Source of the DNA: Parasitella parasitica
Taxonomy: Eukaryota > Mucoromycota > Mucoromycetes > Mucorales > Mucoraceae
Direction: 5' to 3'
DNA: 35,950 bases
Assembly: GCA_025201805.1 (NCBI GenBank)
Contig: MU619363.1
Coordinates: 56,416-92,365 of the forward strand
Shown here: piece by piece, positions 1 through 10,597 of the stretch
Layout: the number at the start of each line of letters is the position of its first letter
How positions within the stretch are numbered: position 1 is the stretch's first letter
Notes under the pieces: generated by a model
The model's input: the letters and a program-made list of their open reading frames with translations, nothing else
The model's database searches: none
Told to the model about the DNA's origin: nothing
Program-made: the position numbers and the translations under genes

Positions 1-90
1 GGGGGGGTTAGAGTAGTAGGAGAGTTACCGATCTATAGTTTTACAACTCCATTAAATCTTCTTAAAAAGGATTAATTTTTGCCTCTGCTC

Positions 91-100
91 GATATCTGAT
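91..100. promoter_or_regulatory. Near-match iron GATA site in the FTR1 leader
   Basis: The reverse complement reads ATCAGATATC, eight of nine bases of the ATCWGATAA element bound by iron-sensing GATA repressors (Fep1/SreA/Urbs1 family) in fungi. It lies about 41 bases before the FTR1 start codon. Only 140 bases of FTR1 upstream sequence are in the window, so the full promoter is not visible. A regulatory role is inferred. Confidence 0.3.
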
Positions 101-140
101 CTTCTTCTTTTTGCTTTCATCTAATTTTTCGCGCTCAAAG

Positions 141-1306
141 ATGTCGCAAGATCTCTTCAACGTACCGATTTTCTTCATTTTGTTTCGTGAGACAACTGAG
201 GCAGCCATCATCGTTTCGGTGCTGTTGTCTTTTTTGAAAAAGATGTTCAATCCTGAATCGCCTACTTACAAGCGTCTCCGCAATCAAGTCTGGATTGGCT
301 CTGCTGTTGGCCTATTCATTTGCATATGTATCGGTGCTGCCTTCATTGCCGTTTATTACACTGTTCTCAATGATCTTTGGGGTAACTCTGAGGACATTTG
401 GGAGGGTGTCTTTTCTCTTGTTGCTGTCATTATGATTACTCTTATGGGCCTTGCTATGCTCAAAACCGAGCGCATGCAAGAGAAATGGAAAGTCAAGCTG
501 GCTCTCGCTGTGCAAAAATCCACAAAAGAGAAATCGTCTTTCAAGGAAAAGCTTCAAAAGTATGCCTTCTTCTTTTTGCCCATGATTACCGTTCTCAGAG
601 AAGGCCTTGAGGCCGTTGTCTTTATCGGCGGTGTAAGTAAATTTATTACATTTTGACATGTAAATGCTCATCTGATGATTAGGTTTCTTTGGGTATTTCT
701 GGGAAATCTATTCCCATTGCTGCTATCATGGGCATCATTTGCGGTGCTTTAGTCGGCTATCTCATCTATCGCGGTGGTTCGTTGATCCAACTTCGCTGGT
801 TCTTTATTTTCTCTACCATCATTCTTTATCTCGTTGCTGCTGGATTGATGGCTAAGGCTGTCGGATATTTGGAACAAAATGCATGGAACGTTGTCATCGG
901 TGGTGAAGGTGGCGATACCATTTCCTACAGAGTTACTACCGCTGTCTGGCATGTTTCTTGGGGAGACCCAGAACTAAATGTTGACAGCAACGGTGGCTGG
1001 CAAATTTTTAACGCCATTCTTGGCTGGAATAACACTGCTACTTATGGCACCATTATCAGCTACTGTCTCTACTGGTTGTTTGTTGTCTTTTATCTTGCTT
1101 ACTCTTTCTTCAAGGAGAGGCGCAATGCTATTCGCAAAGCCGAAGCTGGTGAATGGGATGATGGAGACGCCGCTTTGGAAGAGGCCAAGCAATACATTGA
1201 CGAAACTGGTGAGATTCGTGCTACTCATGTTGAAGGGGACAAAGAGGCCGAAAATTATCCTTCTGAGGCCATTGAAGTTGCCACTTCTGGCGCTCCCAAA
1301 GCCTAA
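141..1306 (+). CDS. FTR1: High-affinity iron permease FTR1
   Basis: Plasma-membrane Fe(III) permease that imports iron oxidised by a partner multicopper ferroxidase (FET3). Two exons, 141-632 and 683-1306, are joined by a 50-base GTAAGT...TTAG intron; the product is 371 aa, normal for the family. Both iron-handling REXXE motifs are present: RETTE at about residues 16-20 in the first membrane segment and REGLE at about 153-157. Several hydrophobic helices follow, then a charged acidic cytosolic tail. The ATG at 141 is chosen because the protein then begins MSQDLFNVPIFF, as FTR1 proteins do; the open frame upstream has no ATG. In fungi FET3 is often divergent from FTR1, but the window starts too close to show it. 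Confidence 0.97.
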
Positions 1307-1813
1307 ACGCAACTACACTCATATCATTCCAAAAACTTAACTCTATAGAATTTAAATTCGCTTTCATTTCACGTATTATCATTGTTTTGCGCAAGAAAAC
1401 ATCGCAATTCATGAGCAGCTTTATAATTTTTCCCCACTCCATCCTGTAATGTTATTAATAGTATCACTCTGGTTAGGCTAATGCCCATTAAACCAATTTT
1501 TATCTTGCTTTATTGTAATGTCTTTTGGCTCCGTCTAGTCTTTATATATGCCTTTTTTTTTTTTGTAATAAATGTATTTTTATATACTTGATTTACTTGT
1601 GATGCATATGTTGTGCTTGCATCTAACAATCACAAGATAACCTAAAAGTTTTTTTTTTCTCACAAATAAAGGTAATATTGTTGTTATACTGTAGTACTTT
1701 TTAGATATATACGATCATCGTTGAATGTTGCTTATCAGTTGTTATATATGTGTAAACCTACAAAAATCAAATAACTTTGGTCGTCGTACATTTGCAGCCA
1801 TGTTAGTTTAAAA

Positions 1814-2929
1814 ATCAGATAACTCATTGTAAATATTTTACCCATTTTTGATATACAACTTGCTTCGCTTCTTCAAGAAAAAAAGACTGGGTTAAAGTAT
1901 TTCAGTTTAATTTCATCTCTAAATCATGTCCACTCGGATCTTTTTGATTGTGTCAGGAGATGGGATGGGTTTTTGGTACTTTTTCTTATCAGATGATCTT
2001 ATATTCGTTGATGCCTGGTATTGAATAAAGCCCAATGCCCAGAAAATTCAAGCAGTTTCATACCAGACAACTTGTATTTATTTTATCCCTTCATATTACG
2101 GCTTAAAATTCTAAAAGCTACTGTTTTCAAGAGATAAAATGCAAATAATCTGTATCTGATAATTTTATCTGTCATTTTTTACTTAGCCTATGAGAAATTT
2201 ACTTCCTTTTTAGATTCTTTGTTTGTACTCCATTGACTTAATTCACCTCTTTTGCAACTTTTTTTTTGTGGAACCAAATAATGAAACCAATAGTCTAACC
2301 TTGGGCAAATAGTGTGCAACAAACTCGAAAATTTAATGAACTGATTTTTGAAAGTAGCATCAACGCTCCCGGGCCCGAGTAGATCTTTTATATGCCACTC
2401 AACAGCTGTTTGTATATATGTTGATATCAGATGGTAATGTTTAATGCATTGCATCAACTGTTTACTCGTATGTCTATAAAAAAATTGAATGCAATTCAGC
2501 AATATCAGATAAATGGCGAGGATTCAAGACACTCAAACCCCACTAAATCTTTAAGCTCTCATTACCCACCTTGTTTGAAAAGAGAGAGACCCATTCGGGT
2601 CGGTAGCAAATAAAAAAATGGTAATCGTAAATCATTGTTGTAAAGATACAAATTGCCTACTGCAGACAGTATTGAACAGAAGTATGGTTTGCTTTTAGTC
2701 AACAACAAGTGGTTGTTTGCCGATTCTCCGGACATGTTTAATTGCAATGAATCATCATGGCCTCAATAGTAAATCAAATTGATATTCTGGCTTTGGTTCA
2801 CCGCTAATTCCTATCAACGCATGCCCTACCTCGGTTGATCTTCTATTTTTAGCGGAGATGATTGATAGAACAATTCTTTGATCCGATACCATAAATGGTT
2901 ACCTTTATAGCAACAGTTCGTTATCAGAT
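1814..2929. promoter_or_regulatory. Array of five iron-type GATA motifs (ATCWGATAA)
   Basis: Exact matches lie at 1814-1822 (+), 1986-1994 (-), 2154-2162 (+), 2504-2512 (+) and 2921-2929 (-). A partial match lies near 2425 and a weaker one (AACTGATAA, reverse strand) near 1731. By eye I found only two other exact matches in the window, both inside the coding frame at 22341-22913. Sites of this form bind fungal iron-responsive GATA factors, and the adjacent gene is an iron permease. The array is downstream of FTR1 rather than at its promoter, so the target is unclear: an unseen transcript, a distal element or a relic. Confidence 0.5.
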
Positions 2930-3042
2930 TTTAATTTTATCAAGACCACCCGGGAGATTAAAGTAAAACTTTTTTTTTTGTACAAAATGATCTGTGATTA
3001 TTTAATTTTTTGTACATCGTTTTCCCCGCTTCCTATAATTTG

Positions 3043-3114
3043 ATGCAGGTCATTGACATCCCGATTATATGCTGCGCTTGCTGTACAAGCCCAAAGTCCA
3101 ATCCCAAATATTAG
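3043..3114 (+). CDS. Possible 23-aa cysteine-rich peptide (speculative)
   Basis: An ATG-initiated frame of 23 codons contains the cluster CCACC (Cys at residues 10, 11, 13 and 14) and ends in TAG. It lies 114 bases after the last GATA motif of the array and behind a pyrimidine-rich stretch that could be a fungal transcription start region. Such a short frame easily arises by chance. Its Cys-dense content beside iron-type motifs is the only reason to record it. No family is recognised. Confidence 0.12.
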   Translation: MQVIDIPIICCACCTSPKSNPKY

Positions 3115-3284
3115 TTTTCCCGGGTGATTTTATTGAATTATACATTTATGGTATATTTATAAATCCAGTTACATGTTTCGAGTGTTTTGTTTTGTACATG
3201 ATATTCCAGAGAGGTGTGTTGAGCTGTTTGTTTTGTTTTCGTATAAACTCAACCAAGACGCGCATCAGCAGAAATTATAGACAG

Positions 3285-3288
<4 letters not shown>

Positions 3289-3334
<46 letters not shown>
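3289..3334 (+). repeat. 46-base poly-A tract
   Basis: Uninterrupted run of 46 A residues in the convergent gap, about 95 bases beyond the stop of the F-box gene. It could be a simple-sequence expansion or the A-tail of a retroposed transcript. I see no clear target-site duplication around it. Confidence 0.95.
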
Positions 3335-3336
<2 letters not shown>

Positions 3337-3429
3337 AATTAAAGTGGGTACAACATCAATGAAGCAAAACAGATAGCCGGAAAAAAAATAGAATTCAAAC
3401 TCTCTGATGATGGCTGGCATAGGCAAACC

Positions 3430-5370
3430 TTAAAGTGTGATCCCTTCAAACCGCATATTGTGGACAGACCTACACCGAACTGAAAAGTAGCCAAACGGAA
3501 TGTCTCGTTGCCACTTATTCTTGTCCTCATACTTGATCCTAGACCCAACAAATGATATTTGCTCCCACAATTGTCTTGTAACGTCCAAGTTCTTAATCTT
3601 TTCGACATCGACTTGATCAAGACGTTGAATCCTCGGCTGCAATCTATTGATACTCCCGTTTAAACTGTTTTTATCGCCGCTTTTGCTGTGGGATTGATAC
3701 AAATGATACCACCGCTCCGGGTATTTTCTTTCAATTACTTGTTGGCTCCTTATCTGTCTCTTCATTTGTTGCTGCGTCTTTTGAGTTTCTTCTAGAGAAA
3801 ATATAGTTGAGCAATGATTGCACTGGAAGCCAGAGTCTTCTATACGAAGTCCAAGTTGTAGCTTTTCAATGCTGATTAATTTGAAAACGTGATGAGGCAT
3901 ATTTATCTTTACTTGAATGTTGTTATCGTAAGGCTTGATTATATGAGATACATCTAAAACATCAAGAAATGGACATCTAGTTGCTAGGTACTCGAATAGT
4001 CTGTTGTTCACCATAGTATGTTTGAGTATTACTGCTTTTAAACGATGGATTTGAGTACTATCACTAGAATAACCTCGCACAAAGAGATTGTACGTATTTG
4101 AGAGCTCCAGACGCTCCAAGTGTTTGCAACGATCCAGTATAATGTCGATATCAAACTCTGTCAAGGTTCCTGGTTGAGGTGATAGGGATAGATTTTTCAA
4201 TTGTGTGCATTGGCTTAGTGGCTCCAAAACATCGAATTCGTAATCCCAGCTTCGATCCCAATTACTGATATTGATTTCAGTCATTGCATTAATTGAATTG
4301 CTTACAAGTAATTTGAAATTTTGCGCACTTCGCCGATGATAATCAAAATTGAAAAAGTGTATCGATGCCTGTTCTAGTCGAGTGCGAGTGCTATTGATAC
4401 CGTCTAAAAACACATCACACGGGAAATACTTTTCATCAAATTTAGCCGTCAGTCGCTTTAGACGTCGAAAGCTTGTTGCCATGACTGCAAAGGAACCTTT
4501 CATGCGAGCATTTTCTGGCTGGATTGCTTCATAGTAATATTCTGGCTCTAATAAACTTAACTGGATGTCAAGGGTTTGAATCGAGGGATATTTATGTGCC
4601 CAGTAATGAAGGAATTCTTCGCTATTGATAGATATGTTGAGCCGAAGATCCTTCAGAAGAGATGCTATGGGCAAGGTCTCGATGTCCACCAAATATCCAT
4701 TGTTGGTCATCAAATGTGAATTGAAAAAATCAAGATGGAGTGTCTCTAGTTTCGAGCAGAATGCATGAATTGATTCAAATTCAGAGATGGAGATATTTTG
4801 AGAAACCAAGATGCCGTTAGATAGCTTCAATGAGATAAGATTGGGTGTATACTTGAGCATAGATATGATTGTTGTGTGGGAGCCTGCCAATTCATCCACC
4901 ATCAGGCTGCTCATCTCCAGATGTGTGATACTTGAGCCTGAATAGCGCAATATTGGGAGTGCCAACTTCAGCCTATTCATGCAGGGATACTGTGCTAAAT
5001 ATTTCCAATGTTTTGCGTTGTTGGTATGTGTGAAATAGCGCCACAGTGCAGGGTTGAATTCAAATCGCTCGAGAAAAGGACAATAGATAGGCAGAATATG
5101 GAATTCTTTGTTGGTAATGCCTACATTTGGACCCAAGACTAGATGTCGGACAAGTAAACCTAAAGGCTGACTAGAATGCTTTGTTTGTACCAGTTTACAG
5201 AGGAATTCTTTGAGCTGACATCGACTGGAGAAAGCTAGGCTTTGCAACACAATAGGTTGAAAACGTTGTAACCAAGGATGACACACATGCATGCTTTCTT
5301 TTCGGTCTTGACTCGAAAGCTGGCTCGTTACTTTGTTGAATATTTCATTAGGTAAACTTGATAACGACAT
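3430..5370 (-). CDS. F-box / leucine-rich-repeat protein
   Basis: Predicted substrate receptor of an SCF ubiquitin ligase. Single exon, 646 aa. The frame extends upstream to 5400, but only to a TTG, so I take the ATG at 5370 (MSLSSLPNEIF). Residues about 4-45 form an F-box (SLPNEIFNKVTSQL...). The rest is a run of irregular LRRs with phrases such as LETLHLDFFN, LKNLSLSPQ and LERLELSNTYN. A CNHC-type cysteine pair occurs late in the protein, and the last ~80 residues are basic. Large divergent F-box/LRR families are typical of Mucorales. The next gene upstream on the same strand is a related LRR frame. The substrate is unknown. Confidence 0.85.
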   Translation of the reverse strand: MSLSSLPNEIFNKVTSQLSSQDRKESMHVCHPWLQRFQPIVLQSLAFSSRCQLKEFLCKLVQTKHSSQPLGLLVRHLVLGPNVGITNKEFHILPIYCPFLERFEFNPALWRYFTHTNNAKHWKYLAQYPCMNRLKLALPILRYSGSSITHLEMSSLMVDELAGSHTTIISMLKYTPNLISLKLSNGILVSQNISISEFESIHAFCSKLETLHLDFFNSHLMTNNGYLVDIETLPIASLLKDLRLNISINSEEFLHYWAHKYPSIQTLDIQLSLLEPEYYYEAIQPENARMKGSFAVMATSFRRLKRLTAKFDEKYFPCDVFLDGINSTRTRLEQASIHFFNFDYHRRSAQNFKLLVSNSINAMTEINISNWDRSWDYEFDVLEPLSQCTQLKNLSLSPQPGTLTEFDIDIILDRCKHLERLELSNTYNLFVRGYSSDSTQIHRLKAVILKHTMVNNRLFEYLATRCPFLDVLDVSHIIKPYDNNIQVKINMPHHVFKLISIEKLQLGLRIEDSGFQCNHCSTIFSLEETQKTQQQMKRQIRSQQVIERKYPERWYHLYQSHSKSGDKNSLNGSINRLQPRIQRLDQVDVEKIKNLDVTRQLWEQISFVGSRIKYEDKNKWQRDIPFGYFSVRCRSVHNMRFEGITL

Positions 5371-5610
5371 TATTAGTACGGAAAAAGTATTTTTATGCAA
5401 AGTACCTCTGCTTCTCTTTTTTTTTTTTTTTTTCCCTTATGGCGAGTTTGAGGGTGAAACATAGACACTATACGTACTTTGCGTTGTGTGAGACATAATT
5501 GACTTTTTATTTATTTTTTTTATTTTTCAAGGCAGAGGCTGAACATTCATCATTTGTGCATAATGTCAAAAATGAATAAGAGCGAAAAGAGCTTTGTTTA
5601 TTTTTAATAA

Positions 5611-6795
5611 TTACAAGTATTCAGACAATTTGACTCTGACATTTTTACCTCTAACAGCGTTTTGTATCATATCAATGAGGGGCTCGTCTTTGAAAAACAT
5701 ACTTCTGTTGACTTTATCCATTAGATCAGGATACAAAAATATGTTGCAGGTGCGTGTATCGTTTTGTGGGCGTCTTTCAGCAAAGACACACTGTAAAAAC
5801 TCTTTAATCGGCCCCACTAGATGCCAAATATCCGCTTGTTCGTTCAAATACTTCAAAAAAAACTTTGAGAATATAACATCTACGTTACGGATTGATTTCG
5901 AAATACAACTGCCAGCCATAAATAGGCCAGGTCCGATAGCAAAATCAACAAGCTTCACAGTGATTAGATTAGGCAATGCCTCAAAGCACTCGGCAATAGC
6001 AGATTCTGCGTCAGCACGAGTAGGTTGAAATGTTGAACTTCCACTAGCACATTTTCTTAGTTTACCCAACTGATCCCAACCATGCAATCCAAGGTATTTT
6101 AAATTGGGGCTGGATTCTGCTAAAGAACGAAAGTTTCGCCACATGGCCGGAGTCCACGCATAGCAAAATCCAAAATCCAAATATTCCAAATCCTTTACAC
6201 TCATAATATATTCGTATTTCTTCAATAACTTTCGCTCAATGTCGTTCCAAACTAGTAGCAGACTGGACTTTTGCTGCTCCACTTGCTGTACGTGTTCTTG
6301 CGAAAATACTTCATCCATGTTATTCTCCACTATTTGCATTTTCTCTAAAACGTTATGCTGCTCCATATCTTCATCATCGCGGATACTCGTTAATACAAAT
6401 GACCTGATGTCGTTTAATACGGGTGCTGTCACTTTGGGTACATTATGGGTGGAAGAAAATCCCGAATGGCCATCTTCATTAAAGTGAAAGCAAATTTTGT
6501 TCAATCGAGGATAGACAGAGAATATATCTGTACTGAACTGCCTTGTGTCGCACCAAGTCTCGATATTACTACATTTTATCGACTCTATATCAGGCGATAT
6601 TAGCTTGAGTTCTTGGGATAAATGTACAATTTCCGCTAAACAAAGGTTTGATGTTTCCAAGTGTGTAACATGAGTAAGCGCTGTAAGAGGCAATGATTTC
6701 GGATGGCTGTGTCGTGTTTCTATGGGTTTCGATATATAGAGGTACTTTACTGATGCCAAGTGTCTTTTGTTGTATTCAGATGACAAGAAGTCCAT
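5611..6795 (-). CDS. LRR protein without an F-box, possibly 5'-truncated
   Basis: Single-exon frame of 394 aa from the ATG at 6795. It has LRR-like phrases (HLETSNLCLAEIVHLSQ, VKDLEYLDFGFCYAW, SPNLKYLGLHGWDQL) like those of the F-box neighbour at 3430-5370, but starts in the middle of the repeat domain. Upstream (about 6880-7040), another frame reads YKQARRRLLGARIYPL and continues with coding-like sequence, with no ATG and no F-box. This suggests loss of the N-terminus by frameshift, or a missed intron whose donor would be near 6902. It may be a decaying paralogue of the downstream gene. Confidence 0.6.
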   Translation of the reverse strand: MDFLSSEYNKRHLASVKYLYISKPIETRHSHPKSLPLTALTHVTHLETSNLCLAEIVHLSQELKLISPDIESIKCSNIETWCDTRQFSTDIFSVYPRLNKICFHFNEDGHSGFSSTHNVPKVTAPVLNDIRSFVLTSIRDDEDMEQHNVLEKMQIVENNMDEVFSQEHVQQVEQQKSSLLLVWNDIERKLLKKYEYIMSVKDLEYLDFGFCYAWTPAMWRNFRSLAESSPNLKYLGLHGWDQLGKLRKCASGSSTFQPTRADAESAIAECFEALPNLITVKLVDFAIGPGLFMAGSCISKSIRNVDVIFSKFFLKYLNEQADIWHLVGPIKEFLQCVFAERRPQNDTRTCNIFLYPDLMDKVNRSMFFKDEPLIDMIQNAVRGKNVRVKLSEYL

Positions 6796-7706
6796 ATAGG
6801 CCTTGTGCTTATTAGGAAGGCTGATTTGTAGAATACGCCACTATATATATTCATATATGCTAATTTAGACATGATGTAGAAAATCCATGTGTGGAATTTA
6901 CCACCGACGACCTCTGAGCGATATAGTACCACCGACGACAAACCTTTGAAATTGCTAATAATGTCCAGGGATTTCCTTCGCAATGGGTAAATACGAGCTC
7001 CAAGCAATCGTCTCCTAGCTTGTTTATATGTGAGGTCATGAAATTAAAATTTCACTTGAACGAATAAAAGAAAAAGAAGCGCGCGGGAAAGATGCGTTGA
7101 AAATATCTATTTCAATCAAGGAAAAAGGCCGATTTGATGCTGTCTAACAACTTGTTTCATTCAAACCATTTTCTGATAACAGCCAATCTTGACAGAACCA
7201 GAGACTTACTCTACGATATACATTTCTAATTGACAGTTATCAAATACTTGCTATATACACATTTTTGCATTGATAAAGTTTAAACTGGTTAACCATTAGT
7301 GATGAAATATCTTTAAATGACATTAAACACTTGATTTATTATACAGTAGTAACTAGGGGCTCAGGAAACTATTTGTTGTGGTTTTAAACATTTGAATCGG
7401 TTGAAAAGCGCGTAAACTCTGCGAGAAAAAAAAAAAAAAAAAAAAGATATTCATTTTATACAGTTCCTTGATACCAGTAATGTGTAGTGTGTTTGGTAAT
7501 ACAAATAAAAAAAAGCTATTCTGAAGGATGATTTAGTAAACGACTCTTTCCCTAAAAAGATGTAATGTGAGAGATGAAATATTTTTTTTTATTGATTGTG
7601 ATATTATAGTTATGTATCAAGGCAAAATAATAGAGACATTTACATAATGGCGAAAAATAATTATTAAGAAGGGATAAGGAAGTAAAGTGAGTTCAAGATA
7701 TTAATA
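6796..7706. other. Intergenic region with LRR-gene remnant and A20 tract
   Basis: The first 250 bases carry the out-of-frame upstream remnant of the LRR gene. The rest, to the end of the P-type ATPase gene, has no credible gene. There is a 20-base A run at 7426-7445. The 3' end of the ATPase transcript should fall around 7560-7700, which is AT-rich. Confidence 0.6.
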
Positions 7707-10502
7707 TCAGAAGAATCGTCTCTTGACCCATTTATACGATTCGACTACGGCAATGTACAAGAACACAGAGGCAACTGTCATACCCCATTCCCAAGTGATA
7801 GGCTTGTGTCTAAAGACTTCAGTGTTCAAGACAGGAACATAAAGTGCAATGATTAACAGGATAATACCAAACAAAGTAGACCAGAAGAGATACTTGTTTT
7901 GAGGGCCTCTTAGTGCAGAAATAGACCAGGTAGAGTTACGGAGATCGCGACAAGTAAAACCATGAAGTAGTACGATCACTGTCAGAGTAGCGAAAAGTGC
8001 ACCACGAGCACGAAAGACTTCATCGCAAGTATCGTTATAATGACCGTTGCAGTCTTCACCAAGGTTACCAGTACCATAGCCGTAAAGCACGACGATAAAA
8101 TTGGCTAAACAAATCACGCCAATAGAGAAACCGTAAAAAATAATGTCGATCAAATTAGATCTGCTGAAAAGACCATCTTTTTCAGAACGGGGAGGTTGAA
8201 GCATTTGATCCTTATGAACAGGTTCCAGACCGAGACTCATAGCAGGAGGCGAACTTGTCAAAATGTTGTTGAACAGGATTTGGATAGGTGCCATAGGGAA
8301 TACAGAGCCGCCCGATTGGTCGATAAAGACCAAACCCAAAAGTAAAGGTGTCAATTCAGCAACATTACCAGACACCATATGAACGACAAAACGAGCAATG
8401 TTGCCAAACACACGACGACCTTCTTCGATAGCCTTGACAATGGTGGCAAAGTTATCATCAACAAGTACAATATCAGCAGCTTGTTTAGCTACATCAGAGC
8501 CATTTTCGCCCATAGCAATGCCAATGTCAGATTCTTTGAGCGAAGGGGAGTCATTGACACCATCGCCGGTCATACCGGCAATCTTCTTTCGACGATGAAG
8601 AGCTTCTATCATCTTGACCTTGGTATCAGGACTACAACGCGCAATCACAAGTGGGAGATTAGGAAGAGCATCGATTTCGTCTTCGGTCATTTTGTCGAAA
8701 CGTTGGGCTGTCATGACCAAGTTATCCATATCATCGCCAATATGAGGTTTAGCGGCATCCTTGGCACGTTGATATAATTCTTCGTCCTCTTCAGTCAGGC
8801 CATAAGTAGAGGGGACAATGTTAACTTCGCGAGCAATGGCAGTGGCAGTAGCGATATGATCGCCAGTCAGCATGTGAACAGTAATTCCAGCCTGGTGACA
8901 TTCATCAACAGCATCCTTGGACTCCTTACGAGGCGGGTCATAGATGCCAACAAGACCGAGGAAGATCATTTCATGCTCAATAGTCTCACGGACAAAGGTA
9001 TCAGAAGCAACAGGGCCGTCATGTTTAATGCGACGTGTAGCTAAAGACAAAACGCGAAGACCGCCACGAGCAAGAGAATCGACCTTAGGAAGGATGACCT
9101 CTTGGAGTTCTTCTTGAGTCATTGAGCGAACATCGCCAGCATCAGACATCTGCATGCCAATACAGCTTTCAAGGACACGTTCCGTGGCACCCTTTAAAAA
9201 GGCAATATGAGAGCCATCAGGGGCACGGCAGAGAACAGACATACGCTTGATAGAAGAGTCAAACGGGTATTCTGAAATCAACTTCCAGCCTTCATCAGTG
9301 TCATTTTTGCTTATCAGAGAGGGCTTGCCATTTTGGAGCTTGTGAGCAAAGACTTGAAGCGCAATTTCAGTTGGATCACCAATACCAGACCAGTCTCCAG
9401 TCGTTTTGTCCTTGCGAACTTCACTCATATTGCAGAGAGCAGACGCATTCACCAAAGTTTGAAAGCCATAGTCCATGTTTTCCTTGGTAACTACAGAGTC
9501 ATCAGATTCGTGTGTAACTTCACCTTCGGTAGTGAAACCAAGGCCGCTTACAGAGTAATAACCAGTGCTGGGTCTCCAGAGACGAGTCAGAACCATCTTT
9601 GATTGCGTAAGGGTTCCAGTTTTATCAGAACAGACGTTGGTAACAGCACCTAAAAGCTCAAGAGCAGCAAGACGGCGCACAAGAGCTTTAGACTTTGCCA
9701 TGCCATGTACTCCAAAGGCTTGCGTAAGAGTGACTACAGCAACGAGACCTTCAGGGATAACAGAAATGGAGGTAGAAATGGCATACAGAATCACATCATT
9801 AGTAATTTGAAACTTGGCAGCGGCGAATACGACGATAACAGCTGTAATGGCAATAGCAAGCAATACCAAAGCCATGCGATCCAGAGACTTTTGAAGAGGA
9901 GTTTTGGTATTGTCACCCGAGTCTAACAAACGCTTTGCGATTTTGCCAATTTCGGTGTGCATGCCAGTGGATGTAACAATGGCTTTACCGCGACCCTTTG
10001 TCAACACAGTACTTGAATAGCACATATTAGTACGGTCGCCAAGAGGCACGTCTTCACCTTGAATGACATCAGATACTTTGTTTACAGGCATAGATTCGCC
10101 AGTTAAGAGCGCTTCATCAACATCCATATTGAATGATCTAAAGAGAAAAAAGAATTGTAAGAAATCTTTTATACACAATTATCTTGACATTACTAGTATC
10201 AACGTACTCTATAATTCTACAATCGGCACCCACAACATCACCACTCTTTAGAATAACAACGTCGCCGGGAACTAGTTCACGGGTGGGTATTGTATTTTGA
10301 TGTCCATCGCGAATAACTTGACTAGTAGGAGAGGCCATTTGACGAAGAGAATCCATGGTTTTTTCAGCCTTAAACTCTTGCATGAAACCCACAAAAGCAT
10401 TGAGGATCATAATCGCGCAAATGACAGCACCCTCAATGTAATCTTTAAACACAAACGAGACAATCTACCACCATGTTAATATAATGCATGATTGATAAAC
10501 TC

Positions 10503-10597
<95 letters not shown>

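Larger units (their letters stand above)
1307..3429. other. Large convergent intergenic region
   Basis: FTR1 and the F-box gene both end into this 2.1 kb gap, which is large beside the 200-base convergent gap at 30262-30461. I see no convincing protein gene. The short open frames are AT-rich and unlike known families. The gap holds five exact ATCWGATAA motifs, a cysteine-rich 23-codon ORF at 3043, a 73-codon ORF at 3069 whose stop codon uses the first bases of a poly-A tract, and the poly-A tract itself. Confidence 0.6.

Noticed and set aside
2188..2613. Short open frames within the GATA motif region
   Set aside because: AT-rich, without conserved motifs or splice context; no support as genes.
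7426..7445. A20 tract as a retroposon tail
   Set aside because: No matching source sequence or target duplication; short A runs are common in this AT-rich DNA.
8379..9926. Plus-strand frames across the ATPase gene
   Set aside because: Antisense shadows of a highly conserved P-type ATPase exon.
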